Below are positions 1 through 7,139 of a stretch of DNA of 18,765 nucleotides, piece by piece (positions within the stretch are counted from its first letter, which is position 1; every line of letters starts with the position of its first letter). Below the pieces are notes generated by a model, which was not told the DNA's origin, did no database searches, and saw only the letters and a program-made list of their open reading frames with translations. Source of the stretch: DASPOF01 sp035626155 (GTDB lineage Bacteria > Desulfobacterota > Binatia > Binatales > Binataceae); assembly GCA_035626155.1 (NCBI GenBank), contig DASPOF010000001.1, positions 1 through 18,765 on the forward strand. Direction: 5' to 3'. The position numbers and the translations under genes were made by a program.

Positions 1-455
1 GAATGACGGCGGAAAATGGTGGCGCGCGCGAAACGCCGGCGCATCAACGGTCGCCCTCAGGTACGCTTCCCAGCCGCCCTCGCTGGCCGCGGCGGCCCGC
101 TCTTCTCACGGAGCAAACACCCGCCTGATTGCGCAACATACGGGTTCACTCTGGGACAGCGCAAGGGAACTCGGAGTCATCCGCGCGCGTTATTAGAGCA
201 ACGCGCGTGCAAACAGTCGTCATCGTAGCGCTTCATTGCCGGGGAGGACACCGCTGCGCCACGCTTCCGCCGGTGTCCGCTATCGCAACACACTGACCAC
301 AGCCCGCAGCCGAGCCGGCGGAACACTCACTATTCGCCTGCGGCGGGCATTCCCGCTCTGAGAGCGGCTCGGTCTCCGTGGCGTGATCCTTGCTCATCGC
401 CCAACTGAAATTCGCTGCTGGCTCTTATGGGTATCGCTTCGGATCGCACATCAAC
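1..455. other. Upstream non-coding region with inverted repeats
   Basis: I see no convincing gene here. A 70-codon open frame at 16-228 has arginine-rich, low-complexity composition, no Shine-Dalgarno site and no recognisable domain. Two inverted repeats are visible: an 8-bp pair GGACACCG (246-253) / CGGTGTCC (271-278), and an 8-bp pair CCGAGCCG (310-317) / CGGCTCGG (365-372). The second pair encloses the small hairpin GCGGG-CATT-CCCGC. Neither is followed by a T-run, so neither is a clear terminator. The promoter of the peptidase gene should lie in this stretch, but I could not pick a convincing -35/-10 pair. Confidence 0.5.
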
Positions 456-3400
456 ATGAAGAACCGAACTACACTTATTTGCCTGGTAGGCGTTTGCGGT
501 GTGCTATTGTTGGCAGGCGCGGACTATGGCCTGCCGAACGGCTCGCCGGAGCAAGCGCGAGCAATTTTGCCTGAGAAAATCGACGAGGCCGCTCTCGTCA
601 CACTTCGCGGAAACACGCGTCCCGAGGCGAACGCGCGCAACGATGGCGGTCCGGTTTCCGACGACTTCCCGATGAAGCACCTGTTCCTCCAGTTGCGCCG
701 CCCTCCCGGCCGCGAGCGCGAGATCGAGCACTACATCGATCAACTCCACGATTCCAAATCGCCCAACTACCATCGCTGGCTGACTGCCCGGCAAATCGGA
801 GAACGCTACGGGATCGCCGAGCATGACCTCGCGACGATCACCGCCTGGCTCCGATCACATGATTTCGCGATCAATTACGTTTATCCGAGCCGCCTCGTGA
901 TCGACTTTTCGGGTACCGCCGGCCAGGTCCGTGAAGCTTTCCGTACTGAGATTCATCGGCTGGATGTAAACGGCAAGACACACACCGCCAACATGAGCGA
1001 CCCACAGATTCCGGCCGCGCTCGCGCCGGCGATAGTCGGAATCGTCTCGCTCCATGACTTCATGCCGCGCCCAATGAACAAACCGCGGCCCGACTACTCG
1101 GTAAACGGCTGGCAACTCATCGTTCCTCCCGACCTCGCTACTATCTACAACTTCAATCCAGCTTTCAGGGCAGGCTATTCGGGACAGGGTCAGACGATCG
1201 TCCTGCTGGAGGATACCGACGTTTATAACTACCCGGGCGACTGGGAGGATTTCCGATCCGCGTTCGGCTTGTCCAGCGCATACCCGGCGGCGAGCTTCAT
1301 TCAGATCCATCCCGCGCCGGGCACGGGCGGGGAATGCGACGATCCTGGGGTCAACACGGATGATGGCGAGGCCGCGATAGACGTGGAATGGGCGAGCGCC
1401 GCGGCGCCCAGCGCGGCCATCGTGCTCGCCTCGTGTGCAGATACTGACAACTTCGGCGGATTCATCGCGCTTCAAAACCTGCTCAGCAGCGATTCACCTC
1501 CGCCGGCGATCGTCAGCATCAGCTACGGCGCATCTGAACCTGACCTTGGCGCAAGCGGCAATGCGTATGTCTACTCCCTGTATCAGACTGCGGTGCTGGA
1601 GGGCGTGTCCGTATTCACCTCCTCTGGCGACGAGGGCGCCGCGGGCTCCGACTATGGTGCGGCCGCGGCGACGCAGGGCATCGCCGTCAGCGGCCTCACC
1701 TCGACGCCATACAACGTATCGGTCGGCGGCACTGATTTCGGCGACTCATACGCGGGTACGAATAGTACGTACTGGAGCGCGACGAACTCGCCCACTTACG
1801 GCTCCGCGCTTTCGTACATTCCGGAAATTCCATGGAACGATTCCTGCGCAAACGAGCTGATCGCGCAATTCGTCTATGGTCCAACGGAAGTGACCTACGG
1901 TTCCGGCGGGTTCTGCAACGATGCAAGCTTTGGCGAACGCTTCCTGACGGTCGTTGCGGGAAGCGGCGGCCCGAGCGGCTGTGCAACCGGAGCGCCTGAC
2001 GCGGCGGGCACCGTCAGCGGAAGCTGCGCCGGATATCCCAAGCCCGCGTGGCAATCGGTATTGGGTAACCCCCGCGACGGTGTGCGGGATGTCCCTGACG
2101 TTTCGCTGTTCGCCTCGAACGGACTGTGGGGTCACTACTATGCGGTCTGTTACACGGACCCGGTTTCCAACTTCCTGGGATCAGGTTGCGGCGGGCCCCC
2201 GGATACATGGGCGGGATTCGGCGGGACCTCAGTGTCATCGCCCATCATGGCGGGCATCCAGGCGTTAATTAATCAGAAGGCCGGGAACAGGGCCGGCAAT
2301 CCGAATCCGACCTATTACGCACTCGCCGCGGCCGAATACGGGGCGACCGGCGACCCATCGTGCAATTCGACTCTGGGCAACGCGGCGTCGAGCTCATGCA
2401 TATTCTACGATGTGACCCTGGGTGACATAGACGTAAACTGCAACGATGGTCCGAATTGCTATTGGCCGTCGGGCAGCAATGGCGTGCTATCCACTTCGAC
2501 GAGCGCGTACCAACCGGCGTTCGTCGCCACGACCGGGTGGGACTTCGCCACCGGAATCGGTACGGTCAACGCGTATAATCTCATGATGGCCGCGCCCGCC
2601 GCAGAACCCAGCCCTACGGTGAGCGCGACCCCGACCGCATCTCTGACGCCTACGCCCACGGCGAGCGCGACCGCCACGCCAACCGCAACCGCGACCCGGA
2701 CCGCTACCGCGACGCGGACTGCTACCGCGACCAGGACTGCAACCGCTACGCCAACCGCGACGGCGACTCGAACCGCTACCGCGACGCGGACTGCCACCGC
2801 GACCAGGACTGCGACGGCTACGCCAACCGCCACTGCTACTCAGACGGCGACCGCCACGCCGACCGCCACCGCCACTCAGACCGCTACTGCCACGGCAACT
2901 GCGACGGACACGTCAACTGCTACCGCGACTCAGACCGCAACCGCAACTGCGACGGATACGCCGACTGCCACCGCGACGGCCACGGCGACCGCGACCGCTA
3001 CCGCGACTGCGACCGACACGCCGACCGCCACAGCAACTGCGACCGCGACGGATACGCCAACCGCAACGGCAACTCAGACGGCCACTGCCACGGCGACCGC
3101 AACCGCTACCGATACACCAACCGCCACGTCCACTCCCACAGCGACATCAACCGCGACACCTACCGCAACGGCGACTCCGACCGGCGGCAAGCTTTCCGTG
3201 ACGCCGATGACGCTGAAGTTCGGCAAGGTCGAGGCTATGACGACAGCCAGGAAGACGATCACGGTCAGGAACTCAGGCGGGGGGATACTGAATGTAACGG
3301 TGGAAGACGATCTTGCTCCGCCGTTCGCAGAAAATGGCGCGGGGTCCTTCGCACTCGCCAAGGGCAAATCGCACACGGTAGTGGTGACGTTCACGCCATT

Positions 3401-3515
3401 GGCGACCGGCGCGACGGCGCCGCAGACGCTTCTCATCGACAGCGATGACCCGCATCATCCCCATCTCAACATCTCGCTGAGCGGGGCCGGGGAAATGCCA
3501 TCCGTCGCTTACTGA
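456..3515 (+). CDS. Secreted S53 (sedolisin/kumamolisin-type) peptidase with Thr/Ala linker and C-terminal ASH-like domain
   Basis: A 1019-residue precursor of an extracytoplasmic acid serine-carboxyl peptidase. ATG 456 is chosen because it begins a classic signal peptide (MKNR, then a hydrophobic run to about residue 21); in-frame TTG 390 would bury it. About residues 60-200 form the pro-kumamolisin activation domain. The catalytic domain (about 215-700) shows the full S53 set: E305 and D309 in GEAAID, D392 in SSGDEG, and nucleophile S592 in GGTSVSSP. Near its end, FYDVTLGD and GWDFATGIG match the family calcium-site region. Residues 719-909 are a Thr-Ala-Thr-X linker, and 910-1019 resemble an immunoglobulin-like ASH (ASPM/SPD-2/Hydin) domain (LKFGKV, ITVRNSGG, VVVTFTP, IDSDDP). 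The enzyme should self-cleave its propeptide outside the cytoplasm and digest protein at acidic pH; substrates are unknown. It stands alone and converges on marC. Confidence 0.93.
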   Translation: MKNRTTLICLVGVCGVLLLAGADYGLPNGSPEQARAILPEKIDEAALVTLRGNTRPEANARNDGGPVSDDFPMKHLFLQLRRPPGREREIEHYIDQLHDSKSPNYHRWLTARQIGERYGIAEHDLATITAWLRSHDFAINYVYPSRLVIDFSGTAGQVREAFRTEIHRLDVNGKTHTANMSDPQIPAALAPAIVGIVSLHDFMPRPMNKPRPDYSVNGWQLIVPPDLATIYNFNPAFRAGYSGQGQTIVLLEDTDVYNYPGDWEDFRSAFGLSSAYPAASFIQIHPAPGTGGECDDPGVNTDDGEAAIDVEWASAAAPSAAIVLASCADTDNFGGFIALQNLLSSDSPPPAIVSISYGASEPDLGASGNAYVYSLYQTAVLEGVSVFTSSGDEGAAGSDYGAAAATQGIAVSGLTSTPYNVSVGGTDFGDSYAGTNSTYWSATNSPTYGSALSYIPEIPWNDSCANELIAQFVYGPTEVTYGSGGFCNDASFGERFLTVVAGSGGPSGCATGAPDAAGTVSGSCAGYPKPAWQSVLGNPRDGVRDVPDVSLFASNGLWGHYYAVCYTDPVSNFLGSGCGGPPDTWAGFGGTSVSSPIMAGIQALINQKAGNRAGNPNPTYYALAAAEYGATGDPSCNSTLGNAASSSCIFYDVTLGDIDVNCNDGPNCYWPSGSNGVLSTSTSAYQPAFVATTGWDFATGIGTVNAYNLMMAAPAAEPSPTVSATPTASLTPTPTASATATPTATATRTATATRTATATRTATATPTATATRTATATRTATATRTATATPTATATQTATATPTATATQTATATATATDTSTATATQTATATATDTPTATATATATATATATATDTPTATATATATDTPTATATQTATATATATATDTPTATSTPTATSTATPTATATPTGGKLSVTPMTLKFGKVEAMTTARKTITVRNSGGGILNVTVEDDLAPPFAENGAGSFALAKGKSHTVVVTFTPLATGATAPQTLLIDSDDPHHPHLNISLSGAGEMPSVAY
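2610..3182 (+). repeat. Coding low-complexity repeat: Thr-Ala-Thr-X linker
   Basis: About 570 bases with a six-base rhythm (GCN ACN) inside the S53 peptidase gene encode alternating Thr/Ala with Pro, Arg, Gln or Asp at regular positions (TATATR, TATATP, TATATQ, TATDTP). Synonymous codons are mixed, so it is not a simple microsatellite. It probably forms an extended, possibly glycosylated spacer between the catalytic and C-terminal domains. The antisense strand is open as a Val-Ala-Val repeat, but that is a shadow. A related tract ends the beta-helix gene at 16590-17036. Confidence 0.9.
2697..2840 (+). repeat. Two tandem 72-bp units inside the Thr/Ala linker
   Basis: Unit 1 (2697-2768) and unit 2 (2769-2840) each encode the same 24 residues, in the pattern RTATAT three times and then PTATAT. 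By eye the copies differ at 7 of 72 positions. All seven are third codon positions and synonymous (for example CGG/CGA, GCT/GCC, ACC/ACG). This is a segmental duplication beyond the basic hexamer rhythm. Confidence 0.85.
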
Positions 3516-3654
3516 TGCGAGCGCGGCAGCACGCGTTCTCGCGGCTCACCCAGAGGGCCGTCTCGATCGCGCGAAATCTCCGGCTCGTCCTATTGCCCCG
3601 GCACAGATAGTCAGTGATTACCCGTCCCGGGCGGCCGGGCCCGCGCCGGTTCGA

Positions 3655-4299
3655 TCATCCGACGGCTCCGCGCAGCCCCGGCAATAGTTCACTCAAGCCC
3701 CGGGCGATGAACTCCACCGCAACCGCCATCGCGATCAGGCCGAGCAGCCGCGTGACGACATGGATGCCGGTCGTTCCGAGCAGTCGTTTGGTCGGCGCGG
3801 CCAGCCGCAACGCGATCCACAGGCACATCACGACCAGCGCGATAATCGCGACCAGCATCGCGGTGTTAGTCCAGTTCTTCGCTCGCTCGCCGTAGATGAG
3901 AGCCGCACTGATTGCGCCGGGGCCCGCAGCAACCGGCACGCCCAGCGGGACGACTGCGACCGCCATCCTTTGCGCGGCCTCATCGAGGTCCTCGTCGGCG
4001 CGGTGAACCGGGCTCGCCCGGCCCTGCAACATAGCCATCGCCATCATCATGAGGACGACGCCACCGCCGACAGTGAATGAGGCGATACTTATTCCCAATA
4101 TACTAAGCAGCGGGTTGCCCGCGAGAAGGGCCACGATGAGCACGATGAAGGCGGTAGCTGCGGCCCGGTTGATCGTGCGCGTTCTTTCCTCCGGACTGTG
4201 ATGAGCGGTCAAGGTAACGAAGATCGGGACTGCGCCGATCGGATCGAGCAGCACGAACAAGGCTATCGCCATTTCCGCATATGATTTCCAGTTATGCAT
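3655..4299 (-). CDS. MarC-family integral membrane protein (YchE/YhgN-like)
   Basis: A 214-residue polytopic inner-membrane protein of the MarC family (UPF0056). The family marks are clear: an N-terminal helix containing LFVLLDPIGAVPIFV, then GISIASFTVGGGVVLMMMAMAML, VVPLGVPVAAGPGAISAAL, and a C-terminal TGIHVVTRLLGLIAMAVAVEFIARGL-type segment. About six membrane helices are expected and the length is usual. The family's function is unsettled; despite the name it is not established as a drug-resistance determinant. ATG 4299 is preferred. GTG 4314 would add five residues, but it lies inside the GGAGGTG that looks like the ribosome site, which is rather far (about 13 nt) from ATG 4299. The start is therefore uncertain. 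The gene is divergent from the NtrC-type regulator and converges on the peptidase gene. Confidence 0.9.
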   Translation of the reverse strand: MHNWKSYAEMAIALFVLLDPIGAVPIFVTLTAHHSPEERTRTINRAAATAFIVLIVALLAGNPLLSILGISIASFTVGGGVVLMMMAMAMLQGRASPVHRADEDLDEAAQRMAVAVVPLGVPVAAGPGAISAALIYGERAKNWTNTAMLVAIIALVVMCLWIALRLAAPTKRLLGTTGIHVVTRLLGLIAMAVAVEFIARGLSELLPGLRGAVG

Positions 4300-4618
4300 G
4301 ATCGCGATCGGCACCTCCGTGTCTTCTCGCCCGTTTTTTCAAGCGACGCGGCCGGGCGCATCGCGGAGCCGGCGCAAGGATTGGAGATTCGGGAAGGGGC
4401 GGTCTCGCCGAGGCGTTTGCGGCCGGGCTGGCCGGCGCGGCGCCTCGATCATTTGAGCCGGGATTTCGTTTTCCGACTTTCAACGCCGCTGATTTATAGC
4501 CGGGTACCCAACCCGGTCTCAAGTCGCGGACGCGCCGGACCCGTCTTTTACTCGCGACTCGCTGGTGCTATCGATCTTGATAGCATCATCATCCGCCAGC
4601 CGCTTCCCAGGAGTCGCC
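4300..4618. other. Divergent intergenic region between marC-like gene and NtrC-type regulator
   Basis: About 320 bases that must hold the promoters of both flanking genes. I see a 20-bp dyad close to the regulator (listed separately), a 6-bp inverted repeat CCGGGT-ACCCA-ACCCGG around 4500-4517, and a ribosome site AGGAG at 4609-4613, five bases before ATG 4619. A TGGC...GC spacing match near 4428-4445 is GC-rich background and not a credible sigma-54 promoter. No clear sigma-70 hexamer pair was found. Confidence 0.5.
4566..4585. promoter_or_regulatory. 20-bp perfect dyad, possible operator of the response regulator gene
   Basis: TGCTATC (4566-4572), six-base spacer GATCTT, then GATAGCA (4579-4585): perfect 7-bp arms. 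It ends 33 bases before the regulator's ATG, so it could be an autoregulatory operator or a short hairpin in the leader. No binding protein is identified. Confidence 0.35.
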
Positions 4619-5950
4619 ATGGCAAAGCTCCTGATCGTCGACGACGAAAAGAACATCCGCACCAGTCTCGCCGCATTTTTCGGGAGGCACGGTTATGAGG
4701 TGCGGACCGCGGAAAGCGGGCAGCAGGCGCTCGCGCTGCTTTCGGAGCAGGACGCCCTCGACCTGGTCCTCACCGATTACCGAATGGCGGAGATGAGCGG
4801 CTACGAACTACTGAAGGAAATCAAGGGCCGCGACCCCGACCTGATGGTAATCCTGATGACCGCCTACGCGACCGTGGAAGGCGCCGTGGCCGCCATGAAA
4901 GCGGGCGCATACGATTACCTCACGAAGCCGTTCTCGCTCGACCAGGTCGAACATGCCGTCGAACGGGCGCTCGAGACGCGCCGCCTGCGCAGCGAGGTTC
5001 GCGGACTGCGCGAGACGCTGGAGGAGCGGCCCTTCCTGGAATCCCGCAGCGCCGTGATGAGGCGCCTGTTCGAGGACGCCAAACGCGTCGCCGGCAGCGA
5101 GGCGACAATCCTGTTGACCGGCGAAAGCGGCACCGGGAAAAATGTGCTCGCGCGCCAGATTCACCTCTGGAGCCCGCGCCGCGAAAAGGCATTCGTCGTA
5201 ATCAACTGCACTACGCTGTCCGAGCAGTTGCTTGAAAGTGAACTCTTCGGACATGTCAAGGGAGCATTCACCGGCGCGATCAAGGATAAACCCGGGCGCC
5301 TCGAGGTCGCCAACGGCGGCACCGTGTTCCTCGATGAGATCGCCGATCTGAGCGCCGCGCTCCAGGCCAAGTTTCTGCGCTTCGTTCAGGAGCAGAGCTT
5401 CGAGCGCGTCGGTGGCGAGAGTACGATCCACGTCGAGGCGCGCATCATCGCCGCATCGAATCGCGATCTCCCCGGCGAGGTGGCGGCTCACCACTTCCGG
5501 GAAGATCTGTTTTACAGGCTCAACGTGATCGCGCTGAGGATTCCGTCGCTGCGTGAACGCCCAGAGGACATTCTTCCGCTCGCAGAGCGGTTGCTCGCGG
5601 CTGCTGCGATCCGCAATCGCCGCTCGCAATTGCGGTTTTCACCCGATGCTCAGACCGTACTTGCCAATTACTCCTGGCCGGGCAACGTGCGCGAATTGCG
5701 CAATGCAGTGGAGCGCGCCGTGGTAATCTCGCGCAGCGACCTGATTGGGCCGGAGTGCCTTCCCGACGCCCTCTTTCAGCCGCCGTCGGCCGCCTCGGCC
5801 GCGCCGTCCCCGTCCAGCCTCGAGGATCTTGAGCGCCAACAGATAATGCGTGTGCTGACGGAGTCGCCAACGCTTCAGGACGCGGCCGAGAGGCTTGGAA
5901 TCAACGTCACTACCTTGTGGCGCAAGCGCAAGCGCTACCGGCTCGAGTAG
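4619..5950 (+). CDS. NtrC-family sigma-54-dependent response regulator
   Basis: A 443-residue transcription activator with receiver, AAA+ and Fis-type DNA-binding domains. ATG 4619 has AGGAG five bases upstream and gives a receiver starting MAKLLIVDDE; the longer frame from GTG 4565 adds 18 unrelated residues. Receiver (1-120): acidic pair D8/D9, phospho-acceptor D53 in LTDYRM, T81 and K103 in LTKPF. AAA+ domain (about 140-375): Walker A GESGTGK (168-174), the sigma-54 contact loop GAFTGA intact at 215-220, Walker B VFLDEI with D239/E240, then AASNRDL and the FREDLFYRLNV box. C-terminus: a Fis-like helix-turn-helix (DAAERLGINVTTLWRKRKRY). When phosphorylated it should form a ring that remodels sigma-54 RNA polymerase. 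No partner histidine kinase is in the window. Two sigma-54 promoters lie just downstream, before the PII-like gene and before kdp, making these its likely targets (inference). Confidence 0.96.
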   Translation: MAKLLIVDDEKNIRTSLAAFFGRHGYEVRTAESGQQALALLSEQDALDLVLTDYRMAEMSGYELLKEIKGRDPDLMVILMTAYATVEGAVAAMKAGAYDYLTKPFSLDQVEHAVERALETRRLRSEVRGLRETLEERPFLESRSAVMRRLFEDAKRVAGSEATILLTGESGTGKNVLARQIHLWSPRREKAFVVINCTTLSEQLLESELFGHVKGAFTGAIKDKPGRLEVANGGTVFLDEIADLSAALQAKFLRFVQEQSFERVGGESTIHVEARIIAASNRDLPGEVAAHHFREDLFYRLNVIALRIPSLRERPEDILPLAERLLAAAAIRNRRSQLRFSPDAQTVLANYSWPGNVRELRNAVERAVVISRSDLIGPECLPDALFQPPSAASAAPSPSSLEDLERQQIMRVLTESPTLQDAAERLGINVTTLWRKRKRYRLE

Positions 5951-6117
5951 CGGGCGCACGTGCCAGCCCGGTTCGCGATTACTGCCTAACCGGCGTCCCA
6001 AGTAACTCGCCCGCGGCTGCGCGCAAATTACGCACCGCTCGCCGGCTCTTCACAGTACATTTCAAATTGCAGCAATGTCCTGCCGAGGAGTGAAACCGCG
6101 CGGCTCGCCGAGGTCGC

Positions 6118-6145
6118 GAAAATGCTTTGCGCCTGCGACATTTTC
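6118..6145. promoter_or_regulatory. Inverted repeat GAAAATG-N14-CATTTTC abutting the sigma-54 promoter
   Basis: Perfect 7-bp arms at 6118-6124 and 6139-6145 end four bases before the -24 element at 6150. The site is closer than a usual NtrC-type enhancer, so it could instead be a repressor or anti-activator site. Its function is unknown. Confidence 0.3.
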
Positions 6146-6149
6146 ACCG

Positions 6150-6165
6150 TGGCATAGTTTCTGCT
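6150..6165 (+). promoter_or_regulatory. Sigma-54 (-24/-12) promoter of the PII-like gene
   Basis: TGGCATAGTTTCTGCT fits the sigma-54 consensus TGGCACG-N4-TTGCW, with the invariant GG (6151-6152) and GC (6163-6164) at the correct 12-base phase. Transcription should begin near 6176. It lies about 200 bases after an NtrC-type activator gene and in front of a PII-like gene, which supports function. The RNA would contain AAGGAGG at 6179-6185. Confidence 0.75.
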
Positions 6166-6178
6166 GCTCTCAGTGCAC

Positions 6179-6185
6179 AAGGAGG
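6179..6185 (+). promoter_or_regulatory. Strong ribosome binding site that makes the PII-like start ambiguous
   Basis: AAGGAGG is the only strong Shine-Dalgarno site before the PII-like gene. It lies ten bases before in-frame GTG 6196 and 52 bases before ATG 6238, where the PII fold itself begins (MKRIEV). ATG 6238 has only a weak GAAAG at suitable distance. If GTG 6196 is used, the protein gains a 14-residue basic N-terminal extension. Confidence 0.5.
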
Positions 6186-6237
6186 CTGTCGTCGGGTGTG
6201 GCGTGGGGGATCTGCTCCGCTCCGCCGAAAGTCCAAA

Positions 6238-6717
6238 ATGAAGAGAATAGAAGTAATCATCACGCCCTGGTCTTTGGACGACTTCAAGGACGAGGCAACG
6301 CGCCTAAACATTTCAGAGTTCGACGTTGTCGAGGTGTACCGCGCGGGCTGCGCGGTGGGCGAAGGACGGCCGCAACTATACAGGGGCCGCGAGTTCAAAA
6401 GCGATCTCCGCCCGCGGCTGAGAGTCGAGTTCGTCCTCTTCGATGACGCGGTGCAGAGCATCCTGCACGAGCTTCTTGACGTCCTGCACCCCGAGAGCAT
6501 CGCGGTATTCAAACTCGATCAGGAAGTACGCGCAATCTCGGCTACCAATGGTCACCTCACTTCCACGTTTCCATATCAAGAGAGGGCGAGCACGCCCCAG
6601 CGCGCGCCGCAACCCCAGATAATCGGGTTCATTCCGAGGAACGACGCCTCGCAGTTACAACAGACGCCAGTTCACTCGAGCTCCGACACGCCCCCGGCAT
6701 TCACCGGCGGCCGATAG
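6238..6717 (+). CDS. Divergent PII-like (GlnB superfamily) signalling protein with C-terminal tail
   Basis: A 159-residue protein whose first ~100 residues read as a PII fold: MKRIEVIITPWSLDDF, then EVYRAGC, QLYRGREF, the strand RLRVEFVLFDDAV, and a last strand VFKLDQEVRAI. PII proteins are trimeric cytoplasmic sensors of nucleotides and metabolites that bind transporters and regulators. Three things are unusual. The tyrosine uridylylated in enteric GlnB (Y51) corresponds to F53. The glycine-rich B-loop (TGxxGDGK) is replaced by a shorter LHPESIAV. Residues ~103-159 are a Pro/Gln/Ser/Thr-rich tail absent from GlnB (about 112 residues). Canonical ATP/2-oxoglutarate sensing is therefore doubtful. 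ATG 6238 fits family starts; GTG 6196 is an alternative. It has its own sigma-54 promoter and precedes kdp, so a role in sensing for K+ uptake is an inference. Confidence 0.8.
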   Translation: MKRIEVIITPWSLDDFKDEATRLNISEFDVVEVYRAGCAVGEGRPQLYRGREFKSDLRPRLRVEFVLFDDAVQSILHELLDVLHPESIAVFKLDQEVRAISATNGHLTSTFPYQERASTPQRAPQPQIIGFIPRNDASQLQQTPVHSSSDTPPAFTGGR

Positions 6718-6819
6718 ACCATACTCGCCAATCTCACTCGTCATCACAGGGCCGTGCGGGCGAGCGTCCCTGGCCAGACGCCGGCCCTAGTGCGTCAAAT
6801 TCGCAGCTCGCTTTCATTG

Positions 6820-6846
6820 GTGCGGCACAAGAGATCCGTGCGGCAC
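6820..6846. promoter_or_regulatory. Direct repeat of near-palindrome GTGCGGCAC, possible activator site
   Basis: GTGCGGCAC occurs at 6820-6828 and 6838-6846, 18 bases apart. Each is an imperfect palindrome (GTGC-G-GCAC). It lies about 310-330 bases before the predicted kdp transcription start, within the range at which NtrC-type enhancers can work by looping. The assignment is tentative. Confidence 0.3.
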
Positions 6847-7015
6847 TTCGATCACGTCGTCCGCGCCCCAATCAACTGTCTTACCTCCTGCCGCTGACGG
6901 CAGCGCGCGGCGAATAGGCACTTGCCCATCCGCCGGGCAGGGCATTGCCTCACTGATACTCGCTTGCGCCGAGCCGCCGCACTGCACAATACGATGTCAG
7001 AACCGGCAGCCTCGA

Positions 7016-7091
7016 TGCGCATTGCATAGCCCGATCGGATCTTCCCGTCATCGCCCCCGCGATTCATTTTCGACTGGTAATGCAAGCTGCA
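7016..7091. promoter_or_regulatory. Pair of TGC-N5-GCA dyads, possible enhancer for the kdp sigma-54 promoter
   Basis: TGCGCATTGCA (7016-7026) and TGCAAGCTGCA (7081-7091) share the pattern TGC-N5-GCA. Their centres are 65 bases apart, roughly six helical turns, and sit about 130 and 65 bases upstream of the predicted start at 7150. That is a typical NtrC-type enhancer position. The motif is short and could occur by chance. Confidence 0.3.
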
Positions 7092-7123
7092 GTATAGCCG
7101 CCGCCCCATCGAAGGCCGGCCCG

Positions 7124-7139
7124 TGGCACACGCGTTGCA
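7124..7139 (+). promoter_or_regulatory. Sigma-54 (-24/-12) promoter of the kdp operon
   Basis: TGGCACACGCGTTGCA matches TGGCACG-N4-TTGCA at every conserved position except one (A for G at the seventh base), with GG at 7125-7126 and GC at 7137-7138 in correct phase. Transcription should start near 7150, giving a leader of about 23 bases with GGAGG at 7159-7163, nine bases before ATG 7173. Classical kdp operons use a housekeeping-sigma promoter activated by KdpE, so this arrangement is unusual. Confidence 0.85.

Noticed and set aside
16..228. 70-codon open frame at the left edge
   Set aside because: Arg-rich composition, no ribosome site, no domain; typical chance frame in GC-rich DNA.
2459..3436. 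Antisense frames encoding Val-Ala-Val repeats
   Set aside because: They are the reverse-strand shadow of the Thr/Ala linker and have no start signals or domain.
4428..4445. TGGCCGGCGCGGCGCC as a sigma-54 promoter
   Set aside because: Only GG/GC spacing fits; the rest is GC-rich background and the -12 lacks TTGC.
6069..6090. Minus-strand sigma-54-like sequence (CGGCAGGACATTGCT)
   Set aside because: The GG to GC distance is one base too short.
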